Shown here piece by piece: positions 28,312-36,927 of a stretch of DNA of 64,000 bases. Numbering within the stretch: position 1 is the first letter of the stretch; each line of letters begins with the position of its first letter. Source of the stretch: Lutibacter agarilyticus. GTDB taxonomy: Bacteria; Bacteroidota; Bacteroidia; Flavobacteriales; Flavobacteriaceae. A program made the position numbers and the translations under genes. Location: assembly GCF_900188235.1 (NCBI RefSeq), contig NZ_FZNT01000007.1:207937-271936 (forward strand), given 5' to 3'. The notes under the pieces are model-generated. The model had not been told where the DNA came from, did no database searches, and worked only from the letters and a program-made list of their open reading frames with translations.

Positions 28312-31300
28312 ATGGCAAGAAAAAACGATAAATACACTGTAAAAAAATTTAATAAAATTTCGATTGGATTATCATCTCCAGAAGCAATTCTAGAGAAATC
28401 AAACGGAGAAGTATTAAAGCCAGAAACTATTAACTACCGAACTCACAAACCTGAAAGAGATGGATTATTTTGTGAGCGAATTTTCGGCCCTATTAAAGAT
28501 TTTGAATGTGCTTGTGGTAAGTACAAGAGAATTCGTTATAAAGGAATAGTTTGTGACCGTTGTGGTGTTGAAGTTACAGAAAAAAAAGTACGTAGAGACA
28601 GAGTAGGACATATTAATTTAGTTGTTCCTGTTGCACATATCTGGTACTTTAAATCATTACCTAACAAAATGGGATACCTTTTAGGTTTACCATCTAAAAA
28701 GTTAGATATGATTATTTACTACGAACGTTATGTAGTAATACAACCAGCTGGTGCAAAAAATGCAGAAGGAGAACCATTGCAAAAAATGGATTTCTTAACG
28801 GAGGAAGAGTATTTAGATATTTTAGAATCATTCCCGGTTGAAAACCAGTATTTAGATGATAAAGACCCAGATAAGTTTATTGCTAAAATGGGAGCTGAAT
28901 GTTTAATTGACTTATTCAACCGTATTGATTTAGATGAATTATCTTACCAATTACGTCATAAAGCAAATACAGAAACATCTAAACAACGTAAAACGGAAGC
29001 ATTAAAAAGATTAAACGTTGTTGAATCTTTTAGAGATGCTAATAAGAATAGAGAAAATCGTCCTGAATGGATGATAATGAAAGTAATTCCTGTGACTCCA
29101 CCAGAATTACGTCCATTAGTACCATTAGATGGAGGTCGTTTTGCAACTTCAGATTTAAATGATTTATACCGAAGAGTAATTATTCGTAACAATCGTTTAA
29201 AAAGATTAGTTGAGATTAAGGCTCCAGAGGTTATTTTACGTAATGAAAAACGTATGTTACAAGAATCAGTAGATTCATTATTTGATAACACTCGTAAATC
29301 TTCAGCCGTAAAAACTGAATCTAACCGTCCGTTAAAATCATTATCAGACTCTTTAAAAGGTAAGCAAGGACGTTTCCGTCAGAACCTTTTAGGAAAACGT
29401 GTTGATTATTCAGCTCGTTCAGTAATTGTTGTTGGACCAGAATTAAAATTATATGAATGTGGATTGCCAAAAGATATGGCAGCTGAATTATACAAGCCTT
29501 TCGTAATTAGAAAATTAATTGAAAGAGGAATTGTTAAAACAGTAAAATCTGCAAAGAAAATTATAGATAAAAGAGAGCCAGTTGTATGGGATATATTAGA
29601 GAATGTTTTAAAAGGACATCCTGTAATGTTAAACCGTGCTCCTACGCTTCACCGTTTAGGTATACAAGCTTTCCAACCAAAATTAATTGAAGGAAAAGCA
29701 ATCCAATTACACCCATTGGTATGTACGGCATTCAACGCCGATTTTGATGGGGATCAAATGGCGGTGCATTTGCCATTAGGACCTGAGGCTATTTTAGAGT
29801 GTCAGTTATTAATGTTAGCATCACATAATATATTAAACCCAGCAAATGGGGCTCCAGTAACTGTACCTTCACAGGATATGGTACTTGGGTTATATTATAT
29901 GACTAAAGAAAGAAAATCTACTCCAGAATATCCTATTAAAGGTGAAGGTTTAACTTTTTATTCTCCCGAGGAAGTAACAATTGCTTTTAATGAAAAAGCG
30001 GTTGACTTAAATGCGAGTATTAAAGTTAGAACGAAAGACTTTAATGAAAAAGGAGAACTAGTAAATCAAATTATAGCAACTACGGTTGGTAGAGTTTTAT
30101 TTAATGAAGTTGTACCGGAAGCTGCAGGATATGTAAATGAAGTATTGAATAAAAAATCATTAAGAGATATTATTGGTGAAATATTAAAAGTTACCGATGT
30201 TCCTACAACAGGGAAATTCTTAGATGATATGAAAGGAATGGGGTATATGTTTGCATTCCAAGGTGGTTTATCATTTAGTTTAGGTGATATTATTATTCCG
30301 CCAGAAAAACATACAATGATTGCTGAAGCAAATGCTCAGGTTGACAATATTATGGTAAACTATAATATGGGTATGTTAACAAACAAAGAACGTTACAATC
30401 AGGTAATTGATATTTGGGGTTCTACAAACAACCGTTTGACAGAACTTTCTATGAAACGTTTACGTGAAGACCAACAAGGGTTTAACTCGGTATTTATGAT
30501 GCTTGACTCTGGTGCAAGGGGTTCTAAAGAACAAATTCGTCAGTTAACTGGTATGCGTGGATTAATGGCGAAACCTAAAAAATCAACAGCAGGTGGTGGT
30601 GAAATTATTGAGAATCCAATTCTTTCTAACTTTAAGGAAGGATTATCTATTCTTGAATATTTCATTTCTACACACGGTGCTCGTAAAGGTTTAGCGGATA
30701 CGGCATTAAAAACTGCCGATGCAGGTTACTTAACACGTCGTTTGGTTGATGTATCACAAGATGTTATTGTGAATGAATTTGATTGTGGAACTTTAAGAGG
30801 ATTAAATGTTGAGCCTCTTAAAAAGAACGATGAAATTGTAGAATCTTTAAGTGAAAGAATTGATGGTCGTGTTTCATTACATGATGTAATTGATCCTATT
30901 TCTGAAGAAGTATATGTACAAGCCGGTGAACAAATTTCAACTGAAATAGCAAAACGTATTGAAAGCTCTCCAATAGTGAGTGTTGAAGTACGTTCAGCAT
31001 TAACATGTGAAGCTAAAAGAGGTATTTGTGCTAAATGTTACGGTCATAGTTTATCCACAAGAAAAATGGTTCAAATTGGTGAAGCTGTTGGAGTTGTTGC
31101 TGCACAGTCAATTGGTGAACCAGGTACACAGTTAACATTAAGAACATTCCACGTTGGTGGTGTTGCAGGAAATATTTCAGAAGATAATAAGCTAATTTCT
31201 AAATTTGGAGGTAAAGCTATTATTGAAGATTTAAATACTGTAAAAGGTAAAGATACTGATGGTAACGATGTTGATATTGTAATTTCAAGAACTACTGAAA

Positions 31301-32586
31301 TTAAAATAGTTGATAATAAAACAGGTTTAACATTAAGTACTAACAATATTCCTTATGGTTCATATATTTATATTGCTGATGGTGAAAAGTTAAAAACGGA
31401 TACAGTTATTTGTAAATGGGATCCATTTAACGGTGTAATTGTTTCTGAATTTGCAGGAACAATTCATTATGAAAATATTGAAAAAGGAATTAATTACTTA
31501 GTGGAGATTGATGAACAAACAGGTTTCCAAGAAAAAGTAATTATTGAATCTAAAAATAAGAAAACAATACCAACATTATTATTAAAAGATGATAATGACA
31601 ATGTAATTAGATCATACAACTTACCTGTAGGTGCTCACTTAATTGTTGAGGACGGAGATAAGATTAATTCAGGAATGGTAATTGTTAAAATTCCACGTAA
31701 ATCAGGAAGATCTGGTGATATTACAGGAGGTTTACCTCGAGTAACAGAATTATTTGAAGCTCGTAACCCATCTAACCCAGCAGTTGTTTCTGCAATTGAT
31801 GGAGTTGTTTCTTTCGGTAAAATTAAAAGAGGTAACCGTGAAATTATAGTTGAATCTAAATTAGGCGACATTAAAAAGTATTTAATTAAACTTTCTAATC
31901 AAATTTTAGTACAAGAAAACGACTATATTAAAGCAGGTATGCCACTTTCTGAAGGAGCTGTAACACCTAACGATATTTTAAATATTGAAGGTCCAGGTAA
32001 AGTTCAAGAATATTTAGTGAATGAGATTCAAGAGGTATATAGATTACAAGGGGTGAAAATTAACGATAAGCACTTTGAGGTAGTTGTACGTCAAATGATG
32101 CGTAAAGTTAGAATTATTGACTCAGGTGATACCTTATTCTTAGAAAATGAATTAGTTCATAAAAATGATTTCATTGAAGAAAATGATGAAGTTTATGGAA
32201 TGAAAGTTGTTGAAATTGCAGGTGATTCGGAAACTTTAAAAGAAGGTCAGATTGTATCTGCTCGTCAGTTAAGAGATGAAAACTCTGTTTTACGTAGAGA
32301 AGATAAAGCGTTAGTTGAAGCAAGAGATGCACAACCAGCTACTGCCGAGCAAATTTTACAAGGTATTACAAGAGCTTCATTACAAACTAAATCGTTTATT
32401 TCTGCAGCATCGTTCCAGGAAACTACTAAAGTATTAAATGAAGCTGCTGTAAGTGGTAAAGTTGATAATTTAGAAGGATTGAAAGAAAATGTAATTGTTG
32501 GTAAGAGAATTCCAGCTGGTACAGGTATGAGAATTTACGATAATATGATTGTAGGTTCTAAAGATGAAATGGATGCAAACTTTTAG
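28312..32586 (+). CDS. rpoC: DNA-directed RNA polymerase subunit beta'
   Basis: 1424 aa. N-terminal zinc site ([13 protein letters not shown]...CDRCGVEV), the absolutely conserved catalytic motif [12 protein letters not shown] with Mg-binding Asp477, Asp479 and Asp481, and a second zinc site ([13 protein letters not shown]). No large insertion is visible beyond that usual in Bacteroidota. The stop is 2 nt before a DUF3467 gene. Confidence 0.99.
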   Translation: MARKNDKYTVKKFNKISIGLSSPEAILEKSNGEVLKPETINYRTHKPERDGLFCERIFGPIKDFECACGKYKRIRYKGIVCDRCGVEVTEKKVRRDRVGHINLVVPVAHIWYFKSLPNKMGYLLGLPSKKLDMIIYYERYVVIQPAGAKNAEGEPLQKMDFLTEEEYLDILESFPVENQYLDDKDPDKFIAKMGAECLIDLFNRIDLDELSYQLRHKANTETSKQRKTEALKRLNVVESFRDANKNRENRPEWMIMKVIPVTPPELRPLVPLDGGRFATSDLNDLYRRVIIRNNRLKRLVEIKAPEVILRNEKRMLQESVDSLFDNTRKSSAVKTESNRPLKSLSDSLKGKQGRFRQNLLGKRVDYSARSVIVVGPELKLYECGLPKDMAAELYKPFVIRKLIERGIVKTVKSAKKIIDKREPVVWDILENVLKGHPVMLNRAPTLHRLGIQAFQPKLIEGKAIQLHPLVCTAFNADFDGDQMAVHLPLGPEAILECQLLMLASHNILNPANGAPVTVPSQDMVLGLYYMTKERKSTPEYPIKGEGLTFYSPEEVTIAFNEKAVDLNASIKVRTKDFNEKGELVNQIIATTVGRVLFNEVVPEAAGYVNEVLNKKSLRDIIGEILKVTDVPTTGKFLDDMKGMGYMFAFQGGLSFSLGDIIIPPEKHTMIAEANAQVDNIMVNYNMGMLTNKERYNQVIDIWGSTNNRLTELSMKRLREDQQGFNSVFMMLDSGARGSKEQIRQLTGMRGLMAKPKKSTAGGGEIIENPILSNFKEGLSILEYFISTHGARKGLADTALKTADAGYLTRRLVDVSQDVIVNEFDCGTLRGLNVEPLKKNDEIVESLSERIDGRVSLHDVIDPISEEVYVQAGEQISTEIAKRIESSPIVSVEVRSALTCEAKRGICAKCYGHSLSTRKMVQIGEAVGVVAAQSIGEPGTQLTLRTFHVGGVAGNISEDNKLISKFGGKAIIEDLNTVKGKDTDGNDVDIVISRTTEIKIVDNKTGLTLSTNNIPYGSYIYIADGEKLKTDTVICKWDPFNGVIVSEFAGTIHYENIEKGINYLVEIDEQTGFQEKVIIESKNKKTIPTLLLKDDNDNVIRSYNLPVGAHLIVEDGDKINSGMVIVKIPRKSGRSGDITGGLPRVTELFEARNPSNPAVVSAIDGVVSFGKIKRGNREIIVESKLGDIKKYLIKLSNQILVQENDYIKAGMPLSEGAVTPNDILNIEGPGKVQEYLVNEIQEVYRLQGVKINDKHFEVVVRQMMRKVRIIDSGDTLFLENELVHKNDFIEENDEVYGMKVVEIAGDSETLKEGQIVSARQLRDENSVLRREDKALVEARDAQPATAEQILQGITRASLQTKSFISAASFQETTKVLNEAAVSGKVDNLEGLKENVIVGKRIPAGTGMRIYDNMIVGSKDEMDANF

Positions 32587-32588
32587 TT

Positions 32589-32903
32589 ATGAGTGATCAA
32601 AAACCGAAAAACGACGGGCAAATAAATATTGAATTAGATGATAAAACAGCGGAAGGAACTTATTCTAACTTAGCTATTATTAATCATTCAGTTTCAGAAT
32701 TTATCGTTGATTTTATTAGTGTAATGCCAGGGCAACCAAAGGCAAAAGTAAAATCAAGAATTATTCTAACGCCTCAGCACGCTAAACGATTAGCGAAAGC
32801 ACTTGCTGAAAATGTAAAACGGTTTGAGCAAGCTCATGGTGAAATAAAAGATTATGAACAACCTCCAATTCCAATGAATTTTGGACCAACAGGAGAAGCA
32901 TAA
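32589..32903 (+). CDS. DUF3467 protein
   Basis: 104 aa small acidic/basic protein. The core DDKTAEGTYSNLAIINHSVS, EFIVDFISVMPGQPKAKVKS and RIILTPQHAKRLAKALAENV is the DUF3467 family, which is often directly downstream of rpoC in Bacteroidota. Function is unknown. The ATG is 2 nt after the rpoC stop, so it is cotranslated with beta'. It ends at a strong bidirectional terminator. No enzyme motif or membrane segment is seen. Confidence 0.88.
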   Translation: MSDQKPKNDGQINIELDDKTAEGTYSNLAIINHSVSEFIVDFISVMPGQPKAKVKSRIILTPQHAKRLAKALAENVKRFEQAHGEIKDYEQPPIPMNFGPTGEA

Positions 32904-32913
32904 AAATTAAAAT

Positions 32914-32946
32914 AAAAAAAAGTCGGACAATTGTCCGACTTTTTTT
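32914..32946. terminator. Bidirectional terminator after the rpoC-DUF3467 transcript
   Basis: Perfect 20-base palindrome AGTCGGACAATTGTCCGACT (32921-32940) flanked by an A-run on the left and a T-run on the right. It serves the rpoBC operon and the converging MocR gene. Confidence 0.9.
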
Positions 32947-34444
32947 ATTTTAAAATCACCTGATCATAAGCACTTTTTAATTTTATAATGACAGCTTCTA
33001 TTTCTTCTTCATTTAAATGTCCAAAGCCAAAACGAATTGCACAAGTATTTTTATCCTGATAAAGAATTGTTTTTGGTAGATGTAAACCATCTTTTTCGGC
33101 TTCTTTAGCTAGTTTTACTAACGATATTTTAGGTTGGAATTGTAACCAAATGGCCAATCCGCCTGAAGGGATTTCCCATTGCGTGGTTTCTGAAAAATAG
33201 GTTGTTAAAAGGGAGCATAAACAATCTCGTCTTTTTTTATAGATTACTATATTCTTTTTCATAAGGCGGTATATTTCGCCCTCATTAATTAATTCGGAGA
33301 GTATTTGTTCTTGAATTAAATCGCCTTGTTTATCTAGTAATTCTAAATAATTAGTAGCTTCTGAGATTAAGTTTTCTGGAGCTATTATAAATCCTGTTTG
33401 AAAACTGGGGAATAAAGACTGCCCAAATTTCCCTAAATAAATAACCATACCATTTGCATCTGCACTTGTCATAGGTAGCATTGCGGAACCTTCAAACTGA
33501 AAATCGTAATCAAAATCATCTTCAATAATAGCAAACCCATATTCTTTAGCAAGTTGTAGTAGCTCCAAGCGACGTTCTGCACTTAATTTTATGGTTGTTG
33601 GATAATCTCTATGGGCGCATACATATACACATCTAATACTATGTTTTATAAAATGCTTTTTTATGTACTCAATATCTAAACCATCATTATCTACAGGAAT
33701 TGTTTTTATACTTGCACCTGTTTGTTGAAAAATCATATTAGATGCATAATTACTTAAATGTCCTACTAGTACAATGTCTTTTGGTTTTATTAAGAGTTGA
33801 GATACAATGTACAAACTCATTTCTGTACTACGTGTATTTATTAGGTTAGTTGGATTTATATGAAAACCTCTAGTTGCATTTAAGTAATTACATAGTTGAG
33901 TTTGGAATACAGAGTTGAAAAATTCGTCTGTTTTGTTCCATTTATTTATCAAGGTTTTTCGTTTCATGGCAGCACTGTACCACCTTGTAAATTGATGTAC
34001 AGGATGTAAGCGTAAATCGGGTTTACCATCGGTAATGGTATATTTTGCATTAGTTAACTGAACGGTTGATATTAAATGAAATGATTTTTGAAAAGGAAAA
34101 CCTGTTGTTTTAGCATGTGTATATGCTTCATTAATTTTTTGAGAAGTTGCTTTTATTTTTGCTGTTTTATGCTCTGGTTCTATAACAAATGTACCTTTAT
34201 TTGGTATAATTTCAACCCAACCTTGTGAAGCTAATTCTTCATAAATTGCAACTGCAGTATTTCTATGTACCTTTAATAATTGACTAAATACACGGGTTCC
34301 TGGTAGCATTGTTCCTTTTGTTAAATAGCCGCGCTGTATAGCATTTACAATTTGCCCCGAGACCTGTAAATATAAAGGTTGTGATATAGATTTATCTAAA
34401 CTAATTAACTGTTTAAAAAGAGCATTAACCGGACTATCTGTCAT
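32945..34444 (-). CDS. MocR-type (GntR/aminotransferase) regulator lacking the usual PLP lysine
   Basis: 499 aa. N-terminal GntR winged helix (about 15-85; LYLQVSGQIVNAIQRGYLTK, GTMLPGTRVFSQLL) and an aminotransferase class I-like domain (about 125-495; IEDDFDYDFQFEG). Canonical MocR proteins have a PLP-binding lysine in GTFSK(T)LFP; here the segment is GKFGQSLFPSFQTGF with Gln342 at the lysine place and Gln349 at the expected arginine. A lysine (Lys339) is three residues before. It is divergent from a TonB receptor gene with a 68-nt gap. It could be a PdxR-like regulator of vitamin B6 or amine uptake, but the binding of PLP is in doubt. Confidence 0.85.
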   Translation of the reverse strand: MTDSPVNALFKQLISLDKSISQPLYLQVSGQIVNAIQRGYLTKGTMLPGTRVFSQLLKVHRNTAVAIYEELASQGWVEIIPNKGTFVIEPEHKTAKIKATSQKINEAYTHAKTTGFPFQKSFHLISTVQLTNAKYTITDGKPDLRLHPVHQFTRWYSAAMKRKTLINKWNKTDEFFNSVFQTQLCNYLNATRGFHINPTNLINTRSTEMSLYIVSQLLIKPKDIVLVGHLSNYASNMIFQQTGASIKTIPVDNDGLDIEYIKKHFIKHSIRCVYVCAHRDYPTTIKLSAERRLELLQLAKEYGFAIIEDDFDYDFQFEGSAMLPMTSADANGMVIYLGKFGQSLFPSFQTGFIIAPENLISEATNYLELLDKQGDLIQEQILSELINEGEIYRLMKKNIVIYKKRRDCLCSLLTTYFSETTQWEIPSGGLAIWLQFQPKISLVKLAKEAEKDGLHLPKTILYQDKNTCAIRFGFGHLNEEEIEAVIIKLKSAYDQVILK

Positions 34445-34453
34445 TTTAAAACT

Positions 34454-34473
34454 GGACTATATTAATCGTCCGG
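34454..34473. promoter_or_regulatory. Probable operator between the MocR regulator and the TonB receptor
   Basis: Short inverted repeat GGAC (34454-34457) / GTCC (34468-34471) with the wider form CTGGAC...GTCCGG in the 68-nt divergent gap. It lies just upstream of the receptor -7 box, a position suited to a regulator. The arms are short, so this is only a candidate. Confidence 0.35.
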
Positions 34474-34481
34474 AAAGTTAC

Positions 34482-34489
34482 TACTTTTG
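34482..34489 (+). promoter_or_regulatory. -7 promoter element of the TonB receptor gene
   Basis: TACTTTTG is an exact TAnnTTTG element, giving a leader of about 18 nt before the ATG at 34513. The -33 region overlaps the putative operator. Confidence 0.6.
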
Positions 34490-34512
34490 CAGCGTATTTA
34501 AAATCAATATTT

Positions 34513-36333
34513 ATGAAAATTAAAATCACTTTAATAATTGTTACATTATTTTATATAATTCAGGCAAAAGCACAAGTTGAGCCTATAAAAAAAGATACGG
34601 TTAAATTAAAAGAAGTTGTAGTTACTTCAAACCGAATTTCAGTTCCTTTTTCTAAAACTTCAAGGACTATAAATATAATAAGCTCAGATGATATTTTAAA
34701 ATCTTCAACAACAAATGTTCCAGATTTATTACAAAACGTAACAGGTGTTGATGTAAGAAGAAGAGGAGTTGATGGTATGCAATCTGATTTATTTATTAGG
34801 GGAGGAAATTTCAACCAAACATTGTTATTAATTGATGGTATTAAAATGGATGATCCACAAACTGGTCACCATACTATGAATGGCGTATTGTCTTTTGCTG
34901 ATATTGAAAGAATTGAAGTCGTAAAAGGTCCTGCAGCACGTGTTTACGGACAAAATGCATTTACAGGTGCTGTAAATTTAGTTTCAAAAAAAGTAACTGA
35001 AAACTCTTTAAATGTAGGCGTTAATTACGGTTCGTATAATAATTTAAAGGTAGGAGCTTCTGTAGGTCAAACATATACAGATGGTAATCTATTTGCTTCA
35101 GTTACCTATCAGGAATCTGACGGATATAGATACAATACCGATTTTGAAAATGTGATGGCTTTTTTGAAGTCTGATTTTAAAAATTTCAATTTAACCACTT
35201 CATTTGCACAACGAAATTTTGGAGCAAATGGGTTTTATGCAAGTCCAGCATATATTGATCAGTACGAAGAAACGCAGACAAGTTTAGTTGCACTGTCTGC
35301 TAATTATGGTTCAGAAACGGTAAAAATTAAACCTAGAATTTATTGGAGAAGAAATCAAGATATGTACTTATTTTTAAGGCAGGATCCTGATTATTTTAGA
35401 AATTTACATATTTCTAATAAAATTGGCGTTGAAACTAATGTTGAAATTTCTTCAAAAGTGGGTAAAACGGGAATTGGTTTTGATGCGTCAAGAATATTTT
35501 TAGTGAGTAATAATTTAGGAGATCATAACCGTACAAGTATTACAGGTTTTGTAGAACAACGTTTTGTTTTATCTAATGAAAGATTAGACATTACACCGGG
35601 TGTTGCTGTGAGTTATTTTTCTGATTTTGGTACAGAAGCTTTTCCTGGAATTGATGTAGGTTATAAAGTATCTGATGTTGTTAGAATTTATGGTGATTTT
35701 GGTTACACGTATCGTGTACCAACTTTTACCGAAATGTTTTATGTTGGACCTACAACAATTGGAAACCCTGATTTAGAACCAGAATCTGCCTTGTCTGAAG
35801 AAATAGGTATTAAAATTAAAGGAAGAAATATCAACTTTGATATGGCGATTTTTAATAGAAAATCTGAAAATTTAATTGATTGGTCTAAAGATAATGAAGA
35901 GGATAAGTGGGAAACAAGAAACTTTAGTGAAGTTAAAACTAACGGAATTGAAGCCTCTATTAACTACAATTTTAACTTCTTAAGGTATAATCAAAATTTG
36001 TTAGTAGCTTATACTTATATTAATGATGATATTTTAGATGCTGGTGTTGAATATACAAGATACTCATTAAATAGTATCAAGCATCAATTCAATACAGGAT
36101 TTAATTTTCAAGTGACTCCAATTTTCACCGAAAATATATCGTACAGATATGTACAACGAACTGATGGTGAAAGCTACAACGTAGTTGACGCTAGAATTTC
36201 AGCCAACTTAAAAAATGGAATGCAGTTTTCTTGTATAGCAAATAATATATTTAATGCTGAATACACAGAGACTAATTTAGTTCCAATGCCTAAGGGCAAT
36301 GTGATGTTCGGATTTACATATAGTATTTATTAG
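34513..36333 (+). CDS. TonB-dependent outer-membrane receptor (BtuB-size)
   Basis: 606 aa. Signal peptide (MKIKITLIIVTLFYIIQAKA), TonB-box-like region (LKEVVVTSNR), plug domain (about 45-165; LLQNVTGVDVRRRGVDGMQS, DLFIRGGNFNQTLLLIDGIK, AFTGAVNLVSKK) and a beta-barrel ending in an aromatic (MFGFTYSIY). It lacks the N-terminal carboxypeptidase-like domain and the SusD partner of polysaccharide transporters, so a small ligand such as a vitamin, metal chelate or peptide is likely. It is divergent from a MocR regulator, which suggests a link with a B6-like or amine ligand (inference). Confidence 0.88.
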   Translation: MKIKITLIIVTLFYIIQAKAQVEPIKKDTVKLKEVVVTSNRISVPFSKTSRTINIISSDDILKSSTTNVPDLLQNVTGVDVRRRGVDGMQSDLFIRGGNFNQTLLLIDGIKMDDPQTGHHTMNGVLSFADIERIEVVKGPAARVYGQNAFTGAVNLVSKKVTENSLNVGVNYGSYNNLKVGASVGQTYTDGNLFASVTYQESDGYRYNTDFENVMAFLKSDFKNFNLTTSFAQRNFGANGFYASPAYIDQYEETQTSLVALSANYGSETVKIKPRIYWRRNQDMYLFLRQDPDYFRNLHISNKIGVETNVEISSKVGKTGIGFDASRIFLVSNNLGDHNRTSITGFVEQRFVLSNERLDITPGVAVSYFSDFGTEAFPGIDVGYKVSDVVRIYGDFGYTYRVPTFTEMFYVGPTTIGNPDLEPESALSEEIGIKIKGRNINFDMAIFNRKSENLIDWSKDNEEDKWETRNFSEVKTNGIEASINYNFNFLRYNQNLLVAYTYINDDILDAGVEYTRYSLNSIKHQFNTGFNFQVTPIFTENISYRYVQRTDGESYNVVDARISANLKNGMQFSCIANNIFNAEYTETNLVPMPKGNVMFGFTYSIY

Positions 36334-36429
36334 AATTAATAGTGTAAAAAATTATATAACATAGTTTTTTTCTATAGGTATATAATTTTTTAAGATAGCA
36401 TAGTTAACTCCTAAGCTTTAGTTATGTCG

Positions 36430-36437
36430 TAATTTTG
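36430..36437 (+). promoter_or_regulatory. -7 promoter element of the small-protein gene
   Basis: TAATTTTG, an exact TAnnTTTG element followed by CAG, 20 nt before the ATG at 36458. A TTA rather than TTG is at the -33 place. Confidence 0.6.
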
Positions 36438-36457
36438 CAGCCTAAAATAACTGAAAA

Positions 36458-36571
36458 ATGAAAGCGACTAAAAAAAGAAAAAACGAAGAAACTAAAAAAA
36501 GAGCATTGGTTCTTGATTTTAGAAATACTAAAAGTACAACCTGGAACAGTAAAAGGAGATTTGGGTTGTAA
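36458..36571 (+). CDS. Short basic protein of 37 aa
   Basis: ATG to TAA, 37 codons, beginning MKATKKRKNEETKKRALV and ending with a basic tail (NSKRRFGL). About a third of residues are Lys or Arg. The unit has an exact -7 box 20 nt before the ATG and a strong terminator 22 nt after the stop, giving a message of about 180 nt. I do not recognise the family; the composition resembles small ribosome- or RNA-binding proteins. A longer minus-strand frame over the same bases (36442-36639) has no such context. Function unknown; that the peptide is made is an inference from the signals around it. Confidence 0.6.
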   Translation: MKATKKRKNEETKKRALVLDFRNTKSTTWNSKRRFGL

Positions 36572-36592
36572 TAAAATAAATAAGAGTTAAAA

Positions 36593-36625
36593 AAAACGAT
36601 AGGCTTAGTCCTATCGTTTTTTTTT
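36593..36625 (+). terminator. Terminator of the small-protein gene
   Basis: Eleven-base perfect stem AAAACGATAGG (36593-36603) / CCTATCGTTTT (36610-36620), loop CTTAGT, then Ts to 36625. A textbook Rho-independent terminator. Confidence 0.9.
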
Positions 36626-36772
36626 GTGTAATTTTTCAATGAAATTTATATGTAATACTGCAGTTAAAATCAATTAATTTAAACTTATGTTAATTGTGAA
36701 TGGCATTTTTGTTTAAATATTGAAATTATTAAAATTAAATGCTAATATATTGTGAAAAATGTAATTTAGGTG

Positions 36773-36803
36773 TTGTAGGTGATTTAATTTATTTTTATAT
36801 TTG
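36773..36803 (+). promoter_or_regulatory. Promoter of a candidate small RNA
   Basis: TTG (36773-36775), 20 nt spacer, TATATTTG (36796-36803). This is as good a match as the promoters of the tRNA operon and first sulfatase, yet no gene lies downstream before a terminator. Confidence 0.6.
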
Positions 36804-36808
36804 ATACA

Positions 36809-36909
36809 GTAAAAATAACCGCTTAATAAACCAATATAACTATAAGAATAGAAGAAAATAACATTATAAATTGTTTGAATTAAAAGCGATAGGCATACCT
36901 ATCGCTTTT
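36809..36909 (+). ncRNA. Candidate small RNA of about 100 nt
   Basis: Between the promoter at 36773-36803 and the hairpin at 36882-36909 there is no ATG and many stops in all three plus frames, so a non-coding transcript of about 100 nt is the simplest reading. The stretch is A-rich and mostly unstructured until the final hairpin, as in trans-acting sRNAs. It lies between the small-protein gene and hutH. The rest of 36626-36772 holds nothing I can recognise. Confidence 0.45.
36882..36909. terminator. Terminator hairpin between the candidate sRNA and hutH
   Basis: Twelve-base stem AAAAGCGATAGG (36882-36893) / CCTATCGCTTTT (36898-36909), loop CATA, then TT on the plus strand. On the minus strand it also follows the hutH stop at a short distance, with TTTTAATT after the stem, so it can serve both directions. 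The stem core (CGATAGG/CCTATCG) is the same as in the terminator at 36593. Confidence 0.8.
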
Positions 36910-36927
36910 TTAGGCTTTTATCTATAC

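Noticed and set aside
36442..36639. 65-aa minus-strand frame over the small-protein gene
   Set aside because: It covers the terminator stem and A-run, is made of Phe/Leu/Lys runs, and has no promoter in its direction.
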